A stretch of DNA of 12,916 nucleotides from Planctomycetota bacterium. GTDB taxonomy: Bacteria; Planctomycetota; UBA1135; UBA2386. The translations under genes were made by a program, and so were the position numbers. Positions within the stretch are counted from its first letter, which is position 1; every line of letters starts with the position of its first letter. The notes under the pieces were generated by a model that saw only the letters and a program-made list of their open reading frames with translations, ran no database searches and was not told where the DNA came from. The stretch is from the NCBI GenBank assembly GCA_020425885.1, contig JAGQRA010000065.1, positions 1-12,916 on the forward strand, in the 5' to 3' direction. This document shows positions 6,777 to 12,916 of the stretch, piece by piece.

Positions 6777-9700
6777 CGGTTTCGTTCCTCGGGGCCGAGC
6801 ACGACAAGGTAATCGGCGCAACAGAGCACAGTGTAGGGGCCCACCGAGGTGAGCGCATACGTGGGGTCGGTCCGGAGGGAGACGTATTTCTGGCCCCCCG
6901 GGAAGGCGCCCTTGCGATCGGCCAGGCCGAGCGCATAGAGCCGGAACGGTCCCGGTCGCGCCGGCCGGACACCGAAGGTCAGGAAGTCGGGGCCGAGCTG
7001 GGGCTGGCGCTCGATCACGCCGTGTTCGCTGTTCAGGGATTCGACGAAGCTCGGCAGGCCCGGCTCGATCCCGATGCAGTAGAAGCGGCGTTCGCGGCCG
7101 CCGGGCGTCGCCAGGTCGGACAGCAACAGGGTCTGCGGGGCGGGGTTGGGCAGGTAGCTGCGCTGCCAGTTGAGCACGTCGATGTCGTTGCCGAGCGGCA
7201 CGGTCTGCAGCTCCTTGCCGTCGGTCGCGCGCAGGATCGAGACGCGACCCTTGCGTTCCTCGCTGCCTTCGATGACGACGAAACGGTCGCTGCGCAACGC
7301 CGCCATCAACAGGCGGCTGTTGGCCAGGCCCTGCCACGCCCATGCCACCGTGCCATCGTTGCGGATCGCGAACAGGCGCGGGGCATCGCCGGAGAACGTG
7401 CTGTCGATCGGCAGGTAGACGCGCTCGGCGTCGCCGCACAGACCCTGCGGGTAGAGGCGGGTGGCGATGCCCTCGGCGTGTGGCAGGGAGTCGGTCAGCT
7501 TGATCGCGGCCAGCGTGCGGCCGGACAGCGGATCGATGCGCATCAGCGCCGCCGTGCCGTCCTCGTCGGCGCTCATGGCGAGCAGCTGGCCACCTTCGAT
7601 CGGCTTCGGGGTCGGACGCATGCGGCCGCCGGGCAACGTGCGCTCGAACAGCACGCAGCCGCTGACCGGTTCGATGCCGATCAGTTCGGCGGGGCCGTCG
7701 CTGTCGCTGGGCTGGGCGCCGAGATGGAACACGCCGTCCTGAACGCCGAGGCCGTCGAGCAGCAGGCCGTCCTTCTCGGGCAGTTCCCACAGCAGGCGCC
7801 CGGACCGGTAGTCGAGGGCGAAGACCCGATCGAGATCGGGCACGATCAGGGTCGTGCCGCAGAGCACGACGTGGTCGAGGAACTGCACCGGCAGGGCGTA
7901 GAGGATCGGCGGTTGATCCTGGTGCACGTCGATCGCCAGCAGGTCGGCGCCGGCGGCGGCGAACAGCGGCGTGTCGGCGGGAGGCGCGAAGCCGGGGGCC
8001 AGCAGCACCTGGACGAGACGGAACGACTCGCGCGGGGTGCGAGGTCGCACGCGTGCCAGCTCGTGGCGCGGGATGCCGAGGCGGTTCGGCGGCGGCGCGA
8101 TCGCGAGGTCGGCGTTCAGCTGCGGCAGCAACGCGCCATAGGTCTGTCCGGCATCGGCCGGCCAATCCGACACCGCGGTCCCGTGCGAGACGAGGCGGGC
8201 CGTCATGGCCCGGCAGAGGCCGAGGTTGCCGCGCTTGCTGGCGGCGACCAGGACGCGGCGCAGGACGCGCGGGTCGACCGCGTCGGAGTTCATCTCCTGG
8301 GCCAGGACCTCGCAGGCGATGCCGAGTTCGCCGCGCAACACCGCCCCGTCGAGGACCCTGGTGCGGGCCTTCGTCGCCGCCGCGCTGTTGGGGAAGCGCT
8401 GGCCGACCGCGCTCAGGGCCTCGGGATCGTCGCCGGCCTCGTTCAGGGCCTGTTCGGCGCGGGCCGCGACCTTGGCGTAGCAGGCCTCGCCATGCTGCGC
8501 GATCAGCTCGGCGATGGCCGCGCTGGCCGCGACCGCGATCGTGCGGCCGTCGAAGTTGGCCGTCGGATAGAACTCGAGCAGCTCCTGCCAGATCGCGACC
8601 CTCTGCTCCGGGGTCGCGGGCAGCTCGGCGCGACGGTACAGGACATAGGCCCTGACCGGCTCGGTACCGGTGGCCGTGCGCATGACGGCGCCGGCGCCGT
8701 GTTGCTCGAGGCGATCCAGTTCGGCGGCGAGCCGTCGCGGGTCGGTGCTGCAGTGATCGAGCACCAGACGCTGCGCCTCGAGCCATGACGCCATGTCCGG
8801 TGCGGTGTCGCGCGCCTCGGCCAGCAGGTCGAGAGCGTCGCGGTCGTGGGTCGCCAGCGCCGCCTTCGCCGCCGCCGTCGCCTGCAGGTGAAGCTCACGC
8901 TGCAGCGCGGCCCGCGTGGGGTGGGCCTTGGGCATGCCGCGCTTCCTGCAGGCGTCGAGGCCGCGGCGATAGAGGTCGGTGACACCGCTGCGTTCGGCCG
9001 CGGTGGCCGCGGTCGGCAGCAGGGCCGAGCGCAGCGTCGCCAGCCGCAGGATCGCGGTCGGGTCGTCGGGCGTGTTCTGATGGCGTTCCTCGACCTGGGC
9101 CAGCACCGCGCGGTGATCCAGGAAGGCCTCGAACGACCCCAGGCGCAGCGACACGACGATGCCCTCGATGAGCAGCAGGTTGCCGCCGTCGTAGCGCGGC
9201 GCCCGCAGCTGCTGCTGCTGGGCGATCGGATTGCCGTTGCGGTCGAAGGCGGTGATCGAGTCGCGGCGCGCGACCCAGATGTGATCGCCGGTGACCGCCG
9301 GCCGACCGGTGCCGGCGTTGCTGGAGAACATCTGCCAGACCGGTGGTGACACCAGCTGACGCATCTTCGGCTCGGCGCCGAACGGGTTGTCGTCAGCGCG
9401 CGCCATCACCGCGATCGCGCCGCGACCGGTCAGGATGAACTCGTCGTCGATCACGCCGCACAGCCAGTGCAGGTCATTGGCGACGCCGGACACCGGGGCA
9501 TCGGCCGGGATGCGCCACAGCACGCGCCCGGTCTCGCTGTCGATGCCGAGCACGTACGGCGAGTCCAGCGGCGTCATGCAGGTCACGCCGGCGGTCACGA
9601 TCGGCGCGTTGTTGGCGAAATAGACCGTGCGATCGAGCTGCCGATGCAGGCTGGTGGTCGGCATCTTGACGACGTCGTAGGCCGTGACCCAGCGGGTCTC

Positions 9701-11215
9701 GCCGCTCTGCGCATCGACCGCGAACGCGACGCCGAGGTTGCTGGCGCCATAGAGGACGCCATCGCTGATGCAGAGTGGCGACGCGGCGAACTCCATGCGC
9801 GCGTTGCCGAACATGTTGACCTCCTGCTGGCTGCTGCAGACCAGGCGCCGCCATTTCGGCTCGCCGGTCGCGAGGTCATAGGCCGCCACCGCGAACGCGA
9901 TCGCGCCGGAGCGGTCGTGGATCGGCACGTAGACGGTGTCGCCGGCGACGAGCGGCGGGCCGCAGGCGTCATGGCCGCGGAAACGACGCGCGCGCGGTCC
10001 GTCGAGGTGATCGAAATGCGCCCACAGCATCTTGCCGGTGCTGCGCGAGAAGCCGAACAGCCGCCGCTGCGGGATCTTGGTCAGGATGCGGAAGTTGTTG
10101 TGGAAGTGGACGTTCGCCGAGCGCTCCGGCACCTGCAGCGGGGCCACGACGACATCGTCGCCGTAGGCCGCGGCCAGCACCATGTCGTGGTTGACCTCGC
10201 CCTGATCATCACGCCGGTAGTCGCTGTCGTCATCCTGCAGCGGCGCCACGGATTCCCACGCCTTGCAGTTGCGCAGGACGTCCATCGTGATCAGCTTGCG
10301 GCCGGTGTTGACGTAGATGCCGTCGAGGTCGCCGACCGGCGCCATCGCGTAGCGACCGCTGTAGGCCCGATCGAAACCCGGGGCGTAGATCGCCTCCGGC
10401 GTGTTCGGCAGCGGCGAGCCGGCCGGGGCCGACATCGGAGTCCGCCCATCGCCGCCGCCGCCGACCGCGAACCAGCCCGTTCGATCGGCGGTCTGGGGCA
10501 TCACCGCCAGCACGTCGGCGGCGGAGTCCGGCAGCCGTTCGCCGCGAGCCTCGGTGCGGGCGCGGCCCGGCTCGAGCAACGTCCTGGCCGCGTGGATGCG
10601 TTCGACGAGGCTCTGTTCTTCCCGGCTGCCGATCGCGGTCGCGTCGAGCGCGCGTCGGAAGTGGCCGATGGCGACGTTGCCGCGGCCGGACTCCAGCGCC
10701 AGGTCGCCGAGGCGGATCCGGGCGGCCTGGCCGGCCCTCGAGGTCGGATAGCGGGTGGCGAGCAGCTCGAGCTGTTCTGGCAGCAACGTGTGCGGGGCGC
10801 GCTCGACGAGGTAGCCGGCCTCGCGTTGGACCAGGTTCTCGTAGGCGTCCTTGGCCCCGGGCGACATGTTGGTCAGGGTGGTGATCACGGCCAGCCGCAG
10901 GCCGACGAAGCGACCGGGTGCAACCGGGGCGACGCCACCGATCTCGCGCTGCAGCAAGCGATGCAGGCGCTCCACGGCCGCGGTCGCGTCACCGAGGTCG
11001 AGTTCCTCGAGCGCGAGCTCCCATTCGTGCAGATCCTCCTGCGAACGCAGCAGCGAGAACAGGTTGTCGTCCTGGCCGGTGACGAACTCCATCGGCTGAT
11101 AGAGCTCGCGCGCCGGCGGCCTCTGGGCCACCGCCACGGCCGCGAGCAGCGGCAGCAGCAGTCCGCGAAGCAGGGTCGAGGTCATGGGATCACGATACGA
11201 AACACGCGGACTCAT
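6773..11215 (-). CDS. Giant secreted PQQ-type beta-propeller protein with central helical solenoid
   Basis: 1480 residues from ATG 11215, chosen for its upstream G-rich site; ATG 11185 (MTSTLLRGLLLPLL...) is the alternative. A signal peptide covers about 1-30 (hydrophobic core LLRGLLLPLLAAVAVA, cut before Q31). A TPR-like helical stretch (about 45-215) includes RYPTSRAGQAARIRLGDLAL. The first propeller (about 275-700) has blades of the PQQ type (x-D-xx-[ST]G-xxx-W): FSRSTGKMLW near 389, YDLATGEPKW near 446, VDAQSGETRW near 500 and IDSETGRVLW near 558. A long Ala/Leu/Arg helical solenoid follows (about 705-1050), then a second, more diverged propeller (about 1070-1476) with LDYRSGRLLW near 1134, IEPVSGCVLF near 1181 and IDPLSGRTLA near 1227. 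There is no CxxCH haem site and no recognisable dehydrogenase active site, so it is probably a periplasmic scaffold or binding protein rather than an enzyme. The stop codon overlaps the next start in ATGA. Family assignment is firm; the role is unknown. Confidence 0.9.
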   Translation of the reverse strand: MSPRVSYRDPMTSTLLRGLLLPLLAAVAVAQRPPARELYQPMEFVTGQDDNLFSLLRSQEDLHEWELALEELDLGDATAAVERLHRLLQREIGGVAPVAPGRFVGLRLAVITTLTNMSPGAKDAYENLVQREAGYLVERAPHTLLPEQLELLATRYPTSRAGQAARIRLGDLALESGRGNVAIGHFRRALDATAIGSREEQSLVERIHAARTLLEPGRARTEARGERLPDSAADVLAVMPQTADRTGWFAVGGGGDGRTPMSAPAGSPLPNTPEAIYAPGFDRAYSGRYAMAPVGDLDGIYVNTGRKLITMDVLRNCKAWESVAPLQDDDSDYRRDDQGEVNHDMVLAAAYGDDVVVAPLQVPERSANVHFHNNFRILTKIPQRRLFGFSRSTGKMLWAHFDHLDGPRARRFRGHDACGPPLVAGDTVYVPIHDRSGAIAFAVAAYDLATGEPKWRRLVCSSQQEVNMFGNARMEFAASPLCISDGVLYGASNLGVAFAVDAQSGETRWVTAYDVVKMPTTSLHRQLDRTVYFANNAPIVTAGVTCMTPLDSPYVLGIDSETGRVLWRIPADAPVSGVANDLHWLCGVIDDEFILTGRGAIAVMARADDNPFGAEPKMRQLVSPPVWQMFSSNAGTGRPAVTGDHIWVARRDSITAFDRNGNPIAQQQQLRAPRYDGGNLLLIEGIVVSLRLGSFEAFLDHRAVLAQVEERHQNTPDDPTAILRLATLRSALLPTAATAAERSGVTDLYRRGLDACRKRGMPKAHPTRAALQRELHLQATAAAKAALATHDRDALDLLAEARDTAPDMASWLEAQRLVLDHCSTDPRRLAAELDRLEQHGAGAVMRTATGTEPVRAYVLYRRAELPATPEQRVAIWQELLEFYPTANFDGRTIAVAASAAIAELIAQHGEACYAKVAARAEQALNEAGDDPEALSAVGQRFPNSAAATKARTRVLDGAVLRGELGIACEVLAQEMNSDAVDPRVLRRVLVAASKRGNLGLCRAMTARLVSHGTAVSDWPADAGQTYGALLPQLNADLAIAPPPNRLGIPRHELARVRPRTPRESFRLVQVLLAPGFAPPADTPLFAAAGADLLAIDVHQDQPPILYALPVQFLDHVVLCGTTLIVPDLDRVFALDYRSGRLLWELPEKDGLLLDGLGVQDGVFHLGAQPSDSDGPAELIGIEPVSGCVLFERTLPGGRMRPTPKPIEGGQLLAMSADEDGTAALMRIDPLSGRTLAAIKLTDSLPHAEGIATRLYPQGLCGDAERVYLPIDSTFSGDAPRLFAIRNDGTVAWAWQGLANSRLLMAALRSDRFVVIEGSEERKGRVSILRATDGKELQTVPLGNDIDVLNWQRSYLPNPAPQTLLLSDLATPGGRERRFYCIGIEPGLPSFVESLNSEHGVIERQPQLGPDFLTFGVRPARPGPFRLYALGLADRKGAFPGGQKYVSLRTDPTYALTSVGPYTVLCCADYLVVLGPEERNR
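6786..6790 (-). promoter_or_regulatory. Ribosome-binding site of the toroid protein gene
   Basis: GAGGA as transcribed, 9 bases before ATG 6776 and 15 bases before the second in-frame ATG at 6770. The spacing favours the first ATG, the one that overlaps the stop of the propeller gene. The site lies inside that upstream gene's last codons. Confidence 0.55.
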
Positions 11216-11223
11216 CGGTTGTT

Positions 11224-11232
11224 CCACCCCCC
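11224..11232 (-). promoter_or_regulatory. Ribosome-binding site candidate deciding the propeller gene start
   Basis: As transcribed the sequence is GGGGGGTGG, followed by 8 bases and then ATG at 11215. GGGGG can pair with the CCUCC anti-Shine-Dalgarno with one G-U wobble. No comparable purine run precedes the later ATG at 11185, and the in-frame GTG at 11227 lies inside this motif. The motif therefore favours 11215 over both alternatives. Confidence 0.45.
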
Positions 11233-11252
11233 GGGCTGGCCGGGTACCGGGG
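11229..11252 (-). promoter_or_regulatory. Possible RBS-masking hairpin upstream of the propeller gene
   Basis: CCCCGG (11252-11247 as transcribed) can pair with CCGGGG (11234-11229) across a 12-base loop. The second arm overlaps the G-rich run that is the best ribosome-binding candidate for the gene starting at 11215, so folding could hide it. The stem is only 6 bp, and chance is a real alternative at this base composition. Confidence 0.2.
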
Positions 11253-11257
11253 CCGCC

Positions 11258-11296
11258 GGGCGCCGCGAAGGTCGCCCGCTGCCCCGGACGGCGCCC
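11258..11296 (-). repeat. 8-bp perfect inverted repeat, possible hairpin
   Basis: The arm at 11258-11265 (GGGCGCCG on the plus strand) is the exact reverse complement of 11289-11296 (CGGCGCCC), separated by a 23-base loop. It lies in the middle of the only intergenic region, 43 bases upstream of the proposed ATG at 11215. No T tract follows in the transcribed direction, so it is not a standard intrinsic terminator. In DNA this GC-rich an 8-bp match over 135 bases can arise by chance. Confidence 0.3.
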
Positions 11297-11350
11297 CGAA
11301 CTGCCTTCGGATGCGGTCGCTGGAGACGGTCACGGATGCCATGCGAGCGG

Positions 11351-12916
11351 CTATACGAGGCGCGCCCGCTTCCTGAGAAGCCACTCTGCGGCAAGCACGC
11401 AAAGCAGCGCCAGAAGGCTCCAGGAACTGTCCCAGACCGGGCGGATGCTGGTGTCTTCGCGGCTTTCGTAGGCCTTGCGGCTCTGGAAGTCATCGACCAG
11501 GGATGCCGCGTCGGCCAGGAAGACGTAGCGGCCGCTGCCATCGGCGCTGCGGCTCGCCTCGGCGATGCGGCGCAGGGTGTCGGCGTCCTGACTCGATTGC
11601 GACATCTCGCGATCGGGGATCTTGACCAGGACGTCCTCGCGGGCCAGCACGGTGTCGGCGGGGTTGTCGTTGGCGTGGATCAGGAAACTCACGGCGCCGG
11701 CCTCGGTCATCGAGAAGCTCGCCTGGTAGGTGCCAGGCTCGCCGGGCACGCCGCGCAGGATCCGCTTCTCGATCTTGTTGTGCTGATCGCGCAAGAACAC
11801 GGGCTGCTCGTTCTGCACGGCCGGTTGCAGCTCGGCATCGAGCATGCGTAGCTGTACGCGCACCTTGTCGCCGGTCTCGACGGTCAGCTTGTCGATCGTC
11901 AGCTCGACCAGGTCGTTGCGCCGCTGCAGTCGCCCCTGGGCGAGGTAGCGGACCACGTTGCGCCAGAAGGCGTCCTGGTAGATCTCGCCGTACGGGTCGC
12001 GCCAGCGGAACGTCTCGTCGGTGGCGAGGAAGAAGGTCAGGCCGCGGGGATACGGGCTGACCACGGCGATCGGGCGCTTGCCGTAGGCGTTCTCGTCGGT
12101 CGGGTGACGCAGCAGCACGGTCGCGCCGGGCTTGGCGCGCTGCACCGGGTGGTAGACCTGGAAGCCCGGCAGGCCCTCCTGCCACAGCCTGCGATTGAAC
12201 GCCGGGTCGCGCTGCAGCATGAGGATCTCGTGCGGCTGCAACGGGTTCTCGAGCACCGGGCGGAAGGCAGGTTGCGGTCGGCGCTGCTGCGCCATCAACC
12301 AGGTCGGGTCCTCGAGAACGACGGGCAGCAGGTCCTGCAGTGGGGTGTTGCGATAGCGTTCGGGCATCGCCACCTCGGTGTAGCCGTCGGGGTGGAAGCC
12401 GGCCAGGAAGCCGATGCCGCCGCCGAACTCGACGTAGCGCACGAGCAGCTCGAGCCACTGTCGGATGCCCTCTTCGGTGCTGGCGATGCGCTCGGGGGCG
12501 AACTCGCCGAGCAGGATGGCGTGGTACTGCAGCAGCTCCTTCTCGGTGCGCGGCAGGGCGTCGAGGGGGGGCACCTCGTCGCCGTGCTCCTGCTCGAACT
12601 TCGGCGTCGCATCGATCAGGTAGGACTGCACCTGGATGCTGGCGTCGACGCGCAGCAGCCCGTTCTTGATGTAGCGGTACTCCCAGCCCGGCGTGTCCTG
12701 GATGTAGAGCACGCGGATGCGCTCGTCGTTGACGCGCAGGAAGCGCACGTCCTCGTTGTCGTCGAGCTGGCTCTCGTCGCGCAGCGGCTGCAGCGTGAAC
12801 TTCAGCGTCCAGTCGCCGGCGTCGGCGAACGCGTGCACCAGGCGCACGCGGGTCGCCTCACCGTCCGGCGGCAGCACGTCGTCGGCGGTCGCCAGCGGGC
12901 GGAACGGGCCGCCGTC
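11351..12916 (-). CDS. Membrane-anchored GATase-fold protein, BatA/VWA-like (5' end outside window)
   Basis: Partial gene: the frame stays open to the window edge, giving 521 visible residues, and the stop is TAG. The GTG at 12877 is an internal Val codon. Visible parts, numbered from the edge: the end of an Ig-like domain (1-60); a glutamine-amidotransferase-like fold (about 65-330) with VLYIQDTPGWEYRYIKN at 69-85, GGGIGFLAG at 165-173, TPLQDLLPV near 191-199, TDETFRWR at 299-306 and FWRNVVRYLA at 317-326; a beta-sandwich (about 335-430); a linker; and one membrane helix (about 499-515) followed by a basic RKRAR tail. The WEYR, DETFRWR and FWxxVVRYLA signatures are those I associate with planctomycete VWA/BatA-like proteins that sit downstream of MoxR and DUF58 genes; that context is outside the window. 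The only cysteine visible is in the membrane helix, so the GATase fold has no nucleophile and is probably a binding or structural domain. The bulk should be periplasmic. The exact role is unknown. Confidence 0.85.
   Translation of the reverse strand, partial: DGGPFRPLATADDVLPPDGEATRVRLVHAFADAGDWTLKFTLQPLRDESQLDDNEDVRFLRVNDERIRVLYIQDTPGWEYRYIKNGLLRVDASIQVQSYLIDATPKFEQEHGDEVPPLDALPRTEKELLQYHAILLGEFAPERIASTEEGIRQWLELLVRYVEFGGGIGFLAGFHPDGYTEVAMPERYRNTPLQDLLPVVLEDPTWLMAQQRRPQPAFRPVLENPLQPHEILMLQRDPAFNRRLWQEGLPGFQVYHPVQRAKPGATVLLRHPTDENAYGKRPIAVVSPYPRGLTFFLATDETFRWRDPYGEIYQDAFWRNVVRYLAQGRLQRRNDLVELTIDKLTVETGDKVRVQLRMLDAELQPAVQNEQPVFLRDQHNKIEKRILRGVPGEPGTYQASFSMTEAGAVSFLIHANDNPADTVLAREDVLVKIPDREMSQSSQDADTLRRIAEASRSADGSGRYVFLADAASLVDDFQSRKAYESREDTSIRPVWDSSWSLLALLCVLAAEWLLRKRARLV

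Larger units (their letters stand above)
11216..11350 (-). other. Intergenic region between the GATase-fold gene and the propeller gene
   Basis: This is the only stretch without a gene in the window, about 135 bases. It is very GC-rich. I see no convincing -10/-35 promoter pair and no run of T after a stem, so neither a promoter nor an intrinsic terminator can be called. It holds two short inverted repeats (separate entries) and a weak Shine-Dalgarno-like G run. Because it is much longer than the other junctions, a promoter here would divide the cluster into two transcripts. The sequence alone does not decide this. Confidence 0.6.

Noticed and set aside
6800..6830. Adjacent Cys-Cys near the C-terminus of the propeller protein, reminiscent of the vicinal disulfide in PQQ alcohol dehydrogenases
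   Set aside because: It lies in a hydrophobic strand at the very end of the chain, far from the position it has in those enzymes, and the other dehydrogenase residues are not recognisable.
6777..8786. In-frame upstream extension of the toroid gene by about 670 codons
   Set aside because: It overlaps the propeller gene in another frame and yields an Arg/Pro/Ala-rich low-information sequence. The signal peptide and GAGGA site place the true start at 6776.
7022..8788. Plus-strand open frame of 588 codons opposite the second half of the propeller gene
   Set aside because: Antisense shadow of a gene with clear PQQ-type blade motifs; no recognisable protein feature on the plus strand.
11241..11254. 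Possible intrinsic terminator around the GGTACC palindrome
   Set aside because: The stem is short and imperfect and no U tract follows in the transcribed direction.
11190..11342. Possible 50-residue minus-strand leader ORF in the intergenic region
   Set aside because: No ribosome site precedes its ATG, the product is Arg/Gly/Pro-rich without features, and it overlaps the propeller gene's start in another frame.
9467..11851. Plus-strand open frame of 794 codons across two minus-strand genes and the intergenic gap
   Set aside because: Spans a junction between two well-supported opposite-strand genes, has no domain, and is explained by high GC reducing stop codons.
12875..12877. GTG as the start of the GATase-fold gene
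   Set aside because: The frame is open through to base 12916, and the translation upstream (DGGPFRPLATADD) reads as part of the same beta-domain. It is an internal valine.

Overview
The window is about 70% GC by eye. It carries six protein genes, all on the minus strand, so the natural reading direction runs from base 12916 down to base 1. Both ends are cut inside genes. I see no tRNA, rRNA, CRISPR array, insertion sequence or integrase. The gene content points to a planctomycete (Planctomycetota) or a close relative. It combines a membrane-anchored glutamine-amidotransferase-fold protein, a giant PQQ-type beta-propeller protein, a squalene-cyclase-like toroid protein ending in a YLPIFQR-type tail, a DUF4175-like membrane protein, and long secreted coiled-coil proteins. 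The phylum is inferred from family knowledge, because there is no marker gene here.

Layout in transcription order. (1) 12916-11351: the C-terminal 521 residues of a membrane-anchored GATase-fold protein related to BatA/VWA proteins. (2) 11350-11216: about 135 bases without a gene, with two small inverted repeats. (3) 11215-6773: a 1480-residue secreted protein with a propeller, a helical solenoid and a second propeller. (4) 6776-5637: a 379-residue secreted alpha/alpha-toroid protein. (5) 5629-3233: a 798-residue three-helix membrane protein, DUF4175-like. (6) 3236-351: a 961-residue secreted, Ala/Glu/Gln-rich coiled-coil protein. (7) 354-1: the first 118 residues of a small secreted coiled-coil protein that runs off the window in a polyglutamine tract.

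Genes 3 to 7 are packed as one operon. Three of the four junctions are exact 4-base ATGA overlaps and the fourth is a 7-base gap, so translational coupling is likely. Every product whose N-terminus is visible has a signal peptide or membrane segments, and the truncated first protein has a C-terminal membrane helix. The set therefore looks like one cell-envelope assembly: two membrane-anchored parts plus four periplasmic scaffold-type parts (propellers, toroid, coiled coils). No product shows a recognisable complete active site. The gene families are known from planctomycete genomes, but as far as I know the system has no established function. It is the best candidate here for an undescribed system.
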